A DNA stretch of 64,000 bases from Beta vulgaris subsp. vulgaris. Taxonomy: Eukaryota; Streptophyta; Magnoliopsida; Caryophyllales; Amaranthaceae. How positions within the stretch are numbered: position 1 is the first letter of the stretch; every line of letters begins with the position of its first letter. The position numbers and the translations under genes are program-made. The notes beneath the pieces were generated by a model. The model worked only from the letters and a program-made list of their open reading frames with translations. It made no database searches and was not told the DNA's origin. The DNA lies in assembly GCF_026745355.1 (NCBI RefSeq), contig NC_079207.1, positions 18,012,959 through 18,076,958 on the forward strand. The letters run 5' to 3'. This document shows positions 47,834 to 57,778 of the stretch, one piece after another.

Positions 47834-49186
47834 ATGGCAAAGAAACCTGGAGGTTGTAAGGCTGTAGTTAAGAAGAATAAGGGTCCGAATGTTGAATCGC
47901 AAGCTAGGAAGACGAAATCGGTGGATGAACTTATGGGAGTAGGTGATTTGACGATCGGTGAAGGTAGAAATCGTATTGATGATGTTGAAGAAATTAAAAC
48001 CCCTGATGAATCTCTGAAGGAATTCATTGTGGATTCTGCGATTAAACGAACATTTAGTGATTGGCTTACTGTAATATCTAAGAAGAATGATGTACGGGCT
48101 GAATGGGAAGGGAATGCGGCGCAAAGCTCACGAGGTAATTCTCATTCTCCAGTTCCTATTTTACAATGGAATGATGAACTGAATGATAATCTGGATAATA
48201 CTGTGATTCCTGATGTGGAGGAGGTGACTCTTGGAGATGTTAGACGTGAAGTAAATCAATTGAAAGTTGATACTCCGATCAAAATTGAATTGGAGGATAT
48301 TCAATCTGAGATTGATTATTGGAACTCAGCTATAGTGGGGTATGTAGCAGGGGCAAATCCACCTATCAATGTGATGGATGGTTTTTGCCGAAGAATTTGG
48401 AGGAATGAAGGGGTAGACAAAGTTGCTATGGTCAAATTTGGTGTTTATTTGATAAGATTCAAGTCAATGGAGAAGCGTGATTTGGTTCTAAACAGTGATA
48501 TGCCATTTTTTGACAAGAAGCCAATGTTTCTCAAACCATGGTCTCCGAACCTGGAGATTCATAAGGATGACTTCAAGACTGTCCCTACTTGGGTGAGGGT
48601 TAAACTGGACTTTGAGTATTGGGGTGAACGAAGTCTATTCAAGATAGTGGGAGGTTTAGGGAAGCCTGTAAAAGTGGATATGGCTACTAAGAATAGAGAT
48701 AGATTGTCCTTTGCTAGGGTGCTGATTGAAATGAGTATTGATCATGAATTCCCTGATCAGCTGGTGTTTATAAATGAGAATGGCATTGAGGTGTGTGTGG
48801 AGGTTGAATATGAATGGAAGGCCATTAAATGTACTAGATGTCAATTAATGGGACACCATGAGAAGGAATGTAGGAAGAAAATGGTGGAAGAAAAGGTCCA
48901 GGAAAAAGTTTGGGTACCTAAGATACCTAATAAAGAACCTGCAGTAGGAAGAAAGGAGATGGAAAATGAAGAATTTCAGAGTCCTATTAAGGCTGTGAAA
49001 CCTGTTACTCCTAATGTTGTTGAAGTAGAAGTGCCGAATGCTTTTTCTATTCTAGAAATTGATGAGAATCTTGATAGAATAGAGGTGACACACATGGAGG
49101 ATGAAAAAGAAGAAATAGGAACAGGTATACAGAAGGAAACAGAAAGGAATGAGGGAGGTGGAAACTTCCCTATCCAAAATGGATAG
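47834..49186 (+). CDS. LINE ORF1 protein, DUF4283 and zinc knuckle, intact
   Basis: A 450-residue uninterrupted frame starting MAKKPGGCKAVVKKNKG; this ATG (47834) has a purine-rich context (GCCATGG) and follows a CT-rich leader, while the upstream in-frame ATG at 47798 lies in the leader. The middle holds a DUF4283-like domain (ANPPINVMDGFCRRIW, FFDKKPMFLKPWSP) followed by a CCHC knuckle (CTRCQLMGHHEKEC). The C-terminus is acidic. Proteins of this class bind LINE RNA and are needed for retrotransposition. It overlaps ORF2 by about 38 bp. Complete in itself, but it sits in an element whose ORF2 is broken. Confidence 0.9.
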   Translation: MAKKPGGCKAVVKKNKGPNVESQARKTKSVDELMGVGDLTIGEGRNRIDDVEEIKTPDESLKEFIVDSAIKRTFSDWLTVISKKNDVRAEWEGNAAQSSRGNSHSPVPILQWNDELNDNLDNTVIPDVEEVTLGDVRREVNQLKVDTPIKIELEDIQSEIDYWNSAIVGYVAGANPPINVMDGFCRRIWRNEGVDKVAMVKFGVYLIRFKSMEKRDLVLNSDMPFFDKKPMFLKPWSPNLEIHKDDFKTVPTWVRVKLDFEYWGERSLFKIVGGLGKPVKVDMATKNRDRLSFARVLIEMSIDHEFPDQLVFINENGIEVCVEVEYEWKAIKCTRCQLMGHHEKECRKKMVEEKVQEKVWVPKIPNKEPAVGRKEMENEEFQSPIKAVKPVTPNVVEVEVPNAFSILEIDENLDRIEVTHMEDEKEEIGTGIQKETERNEGGGNFPIQNG

Positions 49187-51345
49187 TGTAGTAGTTTGGA
49201 ATGTGAGAGGTGTAAATAGCCTACAGAAGCAACAAAGTGTTAGGAAATTTCTTAACACTCAAGCTGTGGGTGTTGTATGCCTCTTGGAGACAAAGGTGAA
49301 ACCTATTAACATGGGTTCACTTTACAAAAATGTGTTTCAGGGTTGGTGCTTTACTTCCAATTCAAGTTGTCATAAAGGAGGGAGAATAGTGGTTGCTTGG
49401 AACCCTATGTCCTTTTCAGTTGATTTTGGTCTTATGACAAGCCAAATAGTTCATTGTGTCATCACCTCTACTCAGAATATATAAAAACATTTGTTTCAGA
49501 TGCAGCTTTGTTTATGGACATAATGAGGCAGTAAAAAGGGGGAATCTCTGGAAGGACTTGAGAAAGATAGGCAGTATGAACAATAATCCCTGGATGGCAG
49601 TAGGGGACTTCAATTGTGTTTTGAACACAGATGAAAGAGTAGGCTCTGTGGTAACAAGTAGAGAAACTGCTGATTTCAGGAGCTGTGTGTTTGATTGTGA
49701 TCTTAGTGATCTTAAAGGTGTGGGCCAGTTTTACACTTGGAGTAATAAGCAGCAAGGTGTTGACAGAGTGTTCTGCAAGTTGGATAGAGTGCTTATTGGT
49801 GGGAGTTGGGCTGAGAAGTTTCCTGAAGCAGAAGTGAGATATGTTCCTGAAGGAAGTTTTGATCATACTCCACTGGTAATTAGATTGATTCAGGACAATC
49901 AAAAAATGAGAAAACCTTTTAGATACTTCAGAATATGGAGAGAATTGGATGGCTATGATCAGGCTATCAATGATATTTGGAGTAATCAGGTGAGTGGATC
50001 AAAAATGTATGTTGTGATCACCAAGTTGAAAGCTACAAAGAAGGCAATAAAAGCTCTCAATAGAGATACAATGAATATCCAAGCTCAAGATAATGATGCT
50101 TTGAAGAATCTTATGGAGTGTCAACAACTATTGCAAACTAATATCAATAACTCTGACCTGAGATTGCAAGAACAAAGAGCTTCTGATAAATACAAGAGAA
50201 TTCACAAGCATTATGTTGATTATCTGAGACAAAAGACCAGGGCAGCTTGGATTAAGGATGGGGATGACAACACAAGGCTCTTCCATCAAGCAATTAAGCA
50301 AAGGAGGATGCAGAATAATATATACAGTATATGTGACAAGGAGGGTAACTGGGCAGATAAGCCTGATATGATTCAGAAAGCATTCCTGGAGTACTATTTG
50401 CAGCTATTGGGTTCCACTATGGAGAACAGGAAGTCAGTTGTGCAAGAGATAATTGATCTTGGGCAAGATCATGAAGGACTTATTACTCCTATTAGGCCTG
50501 AAGAAGTTAAACAAGCCATGTTTTCTATATCAGGGGACAAGTCTCCAGGTAGTGATGGTTTTGGATCACATTTTTTCAGAGATAACTGGGAGCTCATTGG
50601 AGATCAGGTAACTCAAGCTGTCATTTCATTTTTCCATAGTGGTAAAATTTTGAAAGAAATTAATGCCACAGTTTTAGCCCTTATTCCCAAATGTAAGGTG
50701 CCAAATTCTGTTGTTGATTTTCGTCCCATTGCTTGTTGCAATGTGGTATACAAGGTTATCTCTAAAGTCCTCTGTATGAGATTGAGCCTATTCTTCCTAA
50801 GATTGTTGCTGACAATCAAGGAACCTTCATTCAAGGAATAGTGAATAACATAATGATATGCCAGGATCTCTTAAAAGGGTATGATAGGAAAGGTTGCAGG
50901 CCTAGTTGTTTGATAAAGATGGATATGAGGAAGGCCTATGATACTATTGAATGGAATTTTGTGAGAGAAATGATGACTAGTTTAAAATTTCCTCAGAAAT
51001 TCATTGATTGGGTGATGACATGTGTTACTAGTACTAGTTGCTCTCTGATGATAAATGGCAATCTATTTGGTTTTTTTCACCCTAAGAGAGGGCTCAGACA
51101 GGGTGATCCCATCTCACCTCTGTTATTTGTCATTTGTATGGAGTATATGAGTAGGATAATGAAGTTTGTAGGGATGAAAAATGGCTTCAACTTTCATCAC
51201 AGGTGTAACTCACTCCAACTAAATCATCTGGTATTTGCGGATGATGTGCTATTATTCTGCAAAGGGGAGTTTGTCTCTACTTATATGCTTTTGCAAGGGT
51301 TCAAGCTATTCTCAGACATATCAGGACTTTGTGTATTTACATTGA
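49149..51345 (+). pseudogene. LINE ORF2, endonuclease and RT, frameshifted and truncated
   Basis: Frame 1 (49149-49484) starts MREVETSLSKMDSVVVWNVRGVN, the APE-type endonuclease N-terminus with VVCLLETKVKP. A frameshift near 49480 moves to 49486-50770, with YGHNEAVKRGNLWKDL, WMAVGDFNCVL and SFDHTPLVI (endonuclease) then the RT N-terminus (SPGSDGFGSHFF, IPKCKVPNSVVDFRPI). A second shift near 50775 leads to 50780-51345: KMDMRKAYDTIEW, RGLRQGDPISPLLFV and an intact FADDVLLFCKGE. The frame then runs into unrelated sequence; thumb, connection and zf-RVT parts are missing. Only two small shifts plus a deletion separate it from an open ORF2, in contrast to the LINE at 5.7-10.5 kb. Confidence 0.9.
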
Positions 51346-51660
51346 TGAGCTTATATATTTCTCTTCTTACTGGTTCAAAAAATAGTTTGTTAGGTGAGAA
51401 TTGAATACATATTCATTGATGAGACTGTTGGTATTTATAGTGTTTGGAATTCCCAGACATGAAACATTGATTAAATAGGCTTCCTTGGGATCAATGGATA
51501 TGTTTCCTTTAAGGCAATGATCATTGCAGCCCTTTAGTGAATCCCCAAACTCTTGATTAGGTCAATTCACTAGTGGGACCCATTATTGTCACCTGTCCAA
51601 GGCCTTAGGAGGCTTTTATGCCCTTATTGAATTGCTGATCAATTGAGCCCAAACAAGTAG

Positions 51661-52424
51661 CATTTATATATAACTGTTACCATTTTCTCCATTTTATTAT
51701 ATAAATTAGAACTACTCTCTCATTTATTACTTGAAAAAAATTAAATCCTATACAGCAGTGCCCTATAATGGCTAAGAAAAATGTTATTATGAAAGAATAA
51801 TTATTGTATAATTGTGTTTTCAGGAATTTATCTTAGCGATCCATCCGTAGTATTTTTTTATATAGAAAATTGTTACCATATTTTATTTGTATTTTATAAT
51901 GCAAATGTTTATCTTTTTTAATGCAAGTACTATTAAAAATTAAAGCAAATGATAGTTTGCTTAATTCTTGTGCAAAATAAGAAACAACACTCTAAATTGA
52001 GACGCATTAAATAGAAGATATGAGTTACTCCACCTATTTTCTTTTGTTGTTCTTGTACCTTTGGTCCATTGAAAAATTTTATATGTTGTTTCTATTTTGA
52101 ATCTTTCCACATATAGTGTAATATATGAACTAAATTTCCCATTAATTTTAAGTTACAATAAATATGTTGACAGTGTTAGTGCTACATGTTTGATATATAT
52201 ATAGTGAGATTGTGCTGATAGAATTATATATGTTGTGTTGATCCATAATAATTCAATCATAAAGAGTCTTCCAAGTTTTGTTAGGAAATAGATTTGAAGA
52301 AGTTGATATAAGTATTTGATTATTTCATAGCTGATAGGGCCAGAACCTCAACTGAGTGAGTGACCCACAAACTCATGATAAATTAATTAGTGATATGTCA
52401 AAAAAGTTAATTTTATTTTTTTAG
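51661..52424. other. AT-rich spacer
   Basis: No supported gene. GTTACTCCACCTATTTTCTTTTGTTG near 52023 looks like one end of a Stowaway-like MITE without a clear partner. Confidence 0.4.
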
Positions 52425-52618
52425 TTGGGAAGATAAAGGACCCTATACTGAACTGGCACCTCGCACACGTATCACCAACCAGGTTTGCAGGTCAGATTTC
52501 TTGAAGGGAGGGGGATAGTAAGGAAAACCTCACTCTAAACAGCTCCTAGTAGAATTTGATCCATGATCTTGAAGTCATTAGGCTAAACCTTTATCACTAG
52601 GCCAAGCTTTGCTTGATA
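52425..52618 (-). mobile_element. tRNA-derived SINE, diverged
   Basis: On the minus strand, A box-like TTGGCCTAGTGAT and B box-like GGATCAAATTC are followed by CTACTAGGAGCTGTTTAGAG and a T run on the plus strand (52427-52433) as the A tail. Similar in order to the next two SINEs. Confidence 0.6.
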
Positions 52619-52782
52619 AAAATTTATTTGTATTAATGTAGGGCTCTGATGGTGTATATGAAACCATTGCTTTACATAGTTGAATTAGACGTTTTTTCCT
52701 TTCTTACCTTATTAGATATTTTTTACCACGTATAAATATGCACCCATTAGTCCCCCTCTTAATACACATTCCTTCTAGAAGG

Positions 52783-52974
52783 TTATTTCTTTTTAGGTAA
52801 GTAAGATGAAAGATCCTATTCGTAGGTATAACTATTTAGGTTTGCATGTTAGATTTTTTGGGAGAGATGAGACATGGTAAGAGAAACCTCATCCCCAAAG
52901 AGCCACTAATGGAATTTGATTCTATGACTTTGAAAGTCACAAGGCTAAATTTTTACCAACAGGCCAACCTTTAC
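52783..52974 (-). mobile_element. tRNA-derived SINE, host of a nested SINE
   Basis: Minus strand: TTGGCCTGTTGGTAAAAA (A box), GAATCAAATTCC (B box), then CATTAGTGGCTCTTTGGGGA. Its 5' flank is interrupted by the SINE at 52975-53160. Confidence 0.6.
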
Positions 52975-53160
52975 CTTTTTTTGGTAAGAAGAAGTGGCCC
53001 GGACTCCACTCGGATCTTAATGGGTCAGACACTTGAGAGTAAGGGGGAAGGGTAAGAGGAATCCCTACCCTCAAAGTGCCTCTAGTGGGGATTGAACCCT
53101 CCAACCTTAAGGTTGGAAGGATGCTCTTCTTACCACTAGACTAAGTACTACTTGGTAGAA
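52975..53160 (-). mobile_element. Full-length tRNA-derived SINE with 10-bp duplication
   Basis: Perfect target duplication CAACCTTTAC at 52965-52974 and 53161-53170. Minus strand: A box TAGTCTAGTGGTA (53131-53143), B box GGTTCAATCCCC (53087-53098), body CTCTAGTGGG to TCCGGGCCACTTCTTC and a short A tail. The boxes are spaced as in a tRNA gene, so RNA polymerase III transcription is possible. Confidence 0.9.
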
Positions 53161-53235
53161 CAACCTTTACTTGGTACTATAGAAGTATATGACCTATCAT
53201 GGTTTACATTTTTTCTACTATACAACACATCTATA

Positions 53236-53500
53236 TCTATACTAATATATTAAAAGGCGTGCATAAATCAGGAACGGTGCCACGTGGCGCTCTCCCTAAG
53301 GAGTTTTAGTTCATGTAATCCATGTACAATAAAAAAATATTAGAAATTGCATAGTATAGGTTTTGATCCCGTGACCTCAAGTTCATGTACTAATGTTTTG
53401 ATCGCTAGACCAAGTTGTATTTAGTGGTATCATATCAAAGTACAATATTAATAAATGGAACTTTTTCTTACCCGGAGCATAGCTCGGGCCTAACAACTAG
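53236..53500 (+). mobile_element. 265-bp non-autonomous Helitron
   Basis: Starts TCTATACTAATATATTAAAA, a common plant Helitron 5' end, and ends with hairpin CCCGGAGC-ATA-GCTCGGG (53471-53488) 8 nt before a terminal CTAG. It is inserted between A (53235) and T (53501) with no duplication, as Helitrons do. No Rep/helicase. On its minus strand lie tRNA-like boxes (CTTGGTCTAGCGAT and GGGATCAAAACC). Confidence 0.85.
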
Positions 53501-53646
53501 TTTATACACTTAAAAAGATGGTGGATCTAATGAGTAATCCTACTAAGAAATTTAGAAATAATTCCTTTAAAACAACCTTATAAATACACTATAAAAAAAT
53601 ATTATTTAACTAATTATTGACCTATGACCCACACCGTATTAAAGTA

Positions 53647-53739
53647 CTCCCTCTATTCTTATTTGTATTTCCTGTTTAGAATCTTTTTGAGAGAGAAAAA
53701 AAAAGTGAAAATAGGAAGAACAAATAGAAACAAATGGAG
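53647..53739. mobile_element. 93-bp Stowaway-like MITE
   Basis: Termini CTCCCTCTATTCTTATTTGT and complement (ACAAATAGAAACAAATGGAG), flanked by TA. Non-coding. Confidence 0.7.
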
Positions 53740-54644
53740 TAATAGTATGATCAATTGCATGTGTAGATTAATATATGGAGTTACCACAGGAAAATAAAGT
53801 ACTTTTGATTATCCGCTCTTTATTTATTGCAATATAGGTGTTTGACCTATTTTTTGAAGATATGGAATAAACTATAAAGGGTGTTTGGTCACCTCAGCCC
53901 ATGTATTGTGCTAATGAATCAGAGAAATACTTTTATGGTTTTGATTTAGATAGAAAAATGTTGCAATTGATAAGAATTTCCAATTATGATATACTATTTT
54001 CGGTCTTTATTAGTTTATTCGTATTTCTTTTTGGAATGTCCCTTATTAGGTTACCCATTTCTTTTGTTTCTATTTTTGAAATGAGACCACTAACTTTCCA
54101 CCACACATACATTTAACTTTAACATAAAACAATAGTTTATCTTTCCTTCTATGTCCTACAATATTGTTTCTCCTACAACATTGTTTATCCTAAAATTTTG
54201 TGCAAAAGAACAGAGGAATTCTGAAGTTACTGCTCAGTTTAATCACCCTGGTAGAGTTCATTCATCTACACCCGGGTGTACCATGGTTTGGTACATCAAA
54301 GTCTAATTTTTACTCATTTGCTCATTAGAAACCGATAAAATTTTTGTATCAGAATTTATATGGACAAAAATGAAAATTTCACATTTTTTGACTTATTGTT
54401 GTGATAGTAAATAATATACCTCAATTATTTATTAGATTACATCTTTGCTTTTTTAAAGTCAAAGTCAGTCAATCTTAATCGTGATTTAATACGAATATAT
54501 GCTTCTATTATAGTATCACCACTTGAAATTTTGTTAAATTTGCTTTGATATGTATATTTATTAATTTTTATGAATATACAATTAAAGATATTAACATCTA
54601 TATAAAAAAGATATTAACATTAAAGGGAGATTTTGAAGATTGTA

Positions 54645-54859
54645 CTCCCTCCGTCCCAATTTATTTGCTACATTTGCTTTATCACAAAGACCAAGGAGGG
54701 AGTAGAGACCATTGCCATAACAAGAATTAACAAAAAAGCAAATAGGTAAATTGTGGGACCTATGTACTATATATGGAAATATTTGCAAATGAAGTAAATA
54801 AATTAGGATACACCTAAATGGCAAAATGTAGCAAATAAATTGGGACGGAGGGGAGGGAG
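54645..54859. mobile_element. Stowaway-like MITE
   Basis: Inverted CTCCCTCCGTCCCAATTTAT termini (right end shows GGGACGGAGGGGAGGGAG, a small local duplication), with TA on both sides. 215 bp. Confidence 0.8.
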
Positions 54860-55392
54860 TAAAATGTAAAAACAAATTGATAAACTAATTTTAAAAAAGG
54901 AGGGAGTAAATTCCAATCGGAGAAACGAGGGGGTAGGATAAGTTCGAACACTGATTTCAAGGAGGGATTTGAAAGTTCACAAAAGGCCGTCATGTCATGC
55001 AGTCATGCTACCGAGCACTCCACTACGGCAGTGCAGTAGATTAAAATTATCAATCATAGAAGTAAGGCTATTTCGCCTAATTATGTTAGCAAGTTTTCCA
55101 TCCGTTCTCCTTCTTTGGTGTATAGGTTTGAGTGTTTGACCCTTTATCTATTTGTTATTTCTTCCCTTTCTTTTTTAAAGTTTACTTATTTTACTATAAG
55201 GAAAACCTAAAAAGAAAGTACAAAATCATGAAAAGGTATTCTGAAAAGATGAAGAGAAGAACTAAAAAATAAAGAGCGAAATTAAATAAACAGCTTAAAA
55301 TTTTTAAAAATAGATGGTATGGGTGGAAATTGGAAAAATAGCATAAAGTAGATGGAAGATGTTACCAAAAATAAAGAAGGCAATAATAGATA

Positions 55393-55651
55393 CTCCTTTC
55401 GTTCTTTTTTTATTGCAACAATGAGATTTTTACACTATTCACTCACTAGTCTTTCACTATCTCTTGTGATTTTTACATAAGCAAAAATATAGTCATGCGG
55501 AATTTTGTTAGATTCGTCTCGATTTATACTTTCAAAATACTAAATTTGTATAATTTTTACTAAATAGTAATTAAAGATATTAATAGTTAAAGTTGCGCAT
55601 TGGCAAGTGTGAAAACTCTATTGTTGCAATAGAAAAAAAAAACGGAGATAG
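55393..55651. mobile_element. Stowaway-like MITE
   Basis: Left CTCCTTTCGTTCTTTTTTTA and right complement (AAAAAAAAAACGGAGATAG), TA on each side, with an inner TTGCAACAATGAG / CTCTATTGTTGCAATAG inverted repeat and the phrase TTAGATTCGTCTCG. 259 bp. Confidence 0.8.
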
Positions 55652-56247
55652 TAGATCATAAAGAAACATACCAAAAAGGAAAGTGAGTCTAGGTGGGCTA
55701 TTGGACGGGTGTAATCCGATCCAACCTTGTACCGACACGTAAAAAGACCACCAGATTACCGCTCTCGGGACCGGACAATGCAACAAAATGGGTTCTCGTG
55801 GGCTAAAATGATGAGGAAATCGGCCGAACCCTAGCCCTGAAACTGATCAAGAACTGAACTCAACCTTGAATCGGACAATAACCGTGCTCAACCCTGAACC
55901 GGTCCGTCAAACCAGTCAATAAAATGCATAAAAATACTTCATGCTCGACCCACTTGTCAAAAAACACTAGTGCATATGAACGGTATCGGGTAAATAATAG
56001 TGCATATATAATTAAAATTTAAAAATCAAAACAAATTTTCATTTAAGTAAAAAATAAAACACATAAACGGTGGGCCATCCTGAACCGACTCAGCTCGGGC
56101 GAAACCTGAACTGGACTGAATCGGGGCCGAACTGATTCAGGTTTGAGAAAAACTGTGTCCAGTGTAGATTAAAGAAATGGAGGGAATATAATGTATGCTC
56201 AACAAGAATGATATATATATATATATATAATTATATTATATATATAT

Positions 56248-56280
<33 letters not shown>

Positions 56281-57603
56281 GATCAATAAAGGATATAATT
56301 CTTATAATTGATATATGAGGAAAGAAAAAAGCAATATGACATCATTATATATAAAATTAGATATCAATAAACTTCATTTAATTGAAAGTTATACGACATT
56401 TACAATCGATATTAAAGAAAAACAAAAGACATTCACACTTGATTAAATAAAGTTCATCCACAATATAATTATTATATTAATGAACCAAATCTGACAAATA
56501 CTACACATCCCCCCATTTGTTTGCTGAATCATGTAGCTTTATGTTAGAAAGTCTATCATTTTGACATGGATTTGAGAAGAATATTTTTTTAACGGGGTAC
56601 ATAGGTTAGGAAAATCCCATAGTAATTACAATTTTGTACAACAACCGATCAATAAACTATATTTTTGCAACAAACCATAAAAACCAAACTTTTACTAATA
56701 AGAAAAACATAATTTTTAAAGTTAGAGTTGTTTGCGTGACTGAAACGACACAAGAAGTGAATTGAGCGATGCATAAGCCCCTCTCATAAAATGTATCCTG
56801 AGTCCAGCTTAAGCACGACAAGAATCTTTACTAAACCAACGCTATGTGGCATGAGATCAATTATTGACTCAACTAGTGCCTCCATATAACTACAATTATT
56901 GTCAAATGGAGAAAGTATATTACGTACTCCGAAACTGAGATGCTAATTATGATAATCTTCATAATCTAATGAATATCATTGTATAGTACTTCCTCTGTTT
57001 CTAAATAAGTTCAATATAGAGGATTTGGGATTCTACCACCAACTTACCCACCACCCACCCAAAATCACCAGCACCACCAACACCATCACCACTGCCACCA
57101 TTCCTTGACGAACACCACCAAAACCACAACCCACCCGAAATCCTGACCACCACCATCACCATTGCCACCATTCCTTACCGAACACCACTAAAACCACCAC
57201 TACCCAAAATCCTGACCACCACCAACATCATCACCACTGCCACCATTCTTTGATGAACACCACTAGATCCATAGTTTCTCCCCACTACCACCATTGCACC
57301 AACATACCATCACACCGAATCCGCCACTGTTCAAAAATCGAAACCCTAACCCTTGTTACCAACACCACCGTCGGCATCTTCTGCCTCTTCCCAGCACCAC
57401 CATTGCACCAACACACCAACCCTACCACCGTTCCAAAATCTAGTGTGTGATGGTGCCGAAACCCTAGATCTAAAACTATTGGAGATGAAGAAAGGAGTGA
57501 TGGAGGAGGTGAGAGAAGGTGAGGAGGATGATCAGTTAGAGGAAACGAAGGAGAAGAGAGAGAAGGGTGTAGTGGTGTTGGGTCGAATATGGTGGCATGG
57601 TGG
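55652..57603. other. Spacer with (TA)n tract and CCA-rich sequence
   Basis: 55690-56160 has GGTGGGCTATTGGACGGG and GAACCGACTCAGCTCGGGC words and may be a decayed hAT-like element. 56207-56281 is a (TA)n tract. From 57030 to 57460 the sequence is CCACCA-rich, giving threonine/proline/histidine-rich artefact frames. No gene is supported. Confidence 0.5.
56207..56281. repeat. (TA)n tract with TTATATTA interruptions
   Basis: About 75 bp of nearly pure TA dinucleotides, self-complementary. Confidence 0.9.
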
Positions 57604-57778
57604 TGATTCCTTGAATCATTCATCATGCCCACGTAGGGTCATATACTAAACTTATAGTAGCAATCCTAGGCTAATAATACGGAAACTATCATACATCAAA
57701 TCAAGTATCCTAATTTAGAAGATTACTTAGATTACACTAATTACAAGAAAATTCACCATATATTCTAGGATGCTAACA
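57604..57778 (-). repeat. 3' LTR of the copia element
   Basis: 175 bp, TGATTCCTTGAATC to GGATGCTAACA. The inner flank on the minus strand, CTATGGGGGTG, is the polypurine tract immediately before the LTR. Confidence 0.9.

Larger units (their letters stand above)
47759..51382 (+). mobile_element. L1-type LINE with 17-bp target duplication and internal 3' deletion
   Basis: Flanked by perfect TAGTTTGTTAGGTGAGA at 47742-47758 and 51383-51399. It has a 75-bp leader, ORF1, an ORF2 that stops soon after the RT catalytic box, and a short A tail (51377-51382). About 1.3 kb expected between the RT and the 3' end is missing, yet the terminal phrase CTCTTCTTACTG + A tail resembles the 3' end of the other LINE (CTCTACTTACTG + A tail). 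The element is younger than the gypsy LTR it entered. Orientation opposite to the gypsy. Confidence 0.92.
33926..51655 (-). mobile_element. Ty3/gypsy retrotransposon, Tat-like, with four nested insertions
   Basis: 5-bp target duplication AGTAG at 33921-33925 and 51656-51660. Minus-strand order: 5' LTR (51655-47554), primer-binding-site region, gag, protease, reverse transcriptase, then an antisense gene, tandem repeats and the 3' LTR (34401-33926). An H-rich knuckle of the CEYHKECGHTTKDC type, an antisense extra gene with a GLRFPL-type domain and tandem repeats in the 3' region together point to the Tat lineage. No RNase H completion or integrase is visible between RT and the antisense gene, so this is a pol-deleted copy. 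Inserted in it: a LINE (47759-51382), a solo LTR (44745-46362), and a CACTA element (40650-43909) holding another solo LTR (40761-42865). LTR pairs are visibly diverged, so it is old. Confidence 0.9.
47554..51655 (-). repeat. 5' LTR of the gypsy element, interrupted by a LINE
   Basis: Two halves, 47554-47758 and 51383-51655, align with the 33926-34401 LTR and share its ends (TGTTCTGTCTA and GAGCCCAAACA). The TATA box (minus CTATAAATACC, about 51430-51440) is intact but the LINE begins about 35-50 bp downstream of it, near the expected transcription start. Confidence 0.9.

Noticed and set aside
55580..55786. 68-codon minus-strand frame
   Set aside because: Overlaps the Stowaway-like MITE terminus; no domain.
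57353..57649. 98-codon frame ending near the copia LTR
   Set aside because: CCA-rich low complexity and runs into the LTR at 57604.
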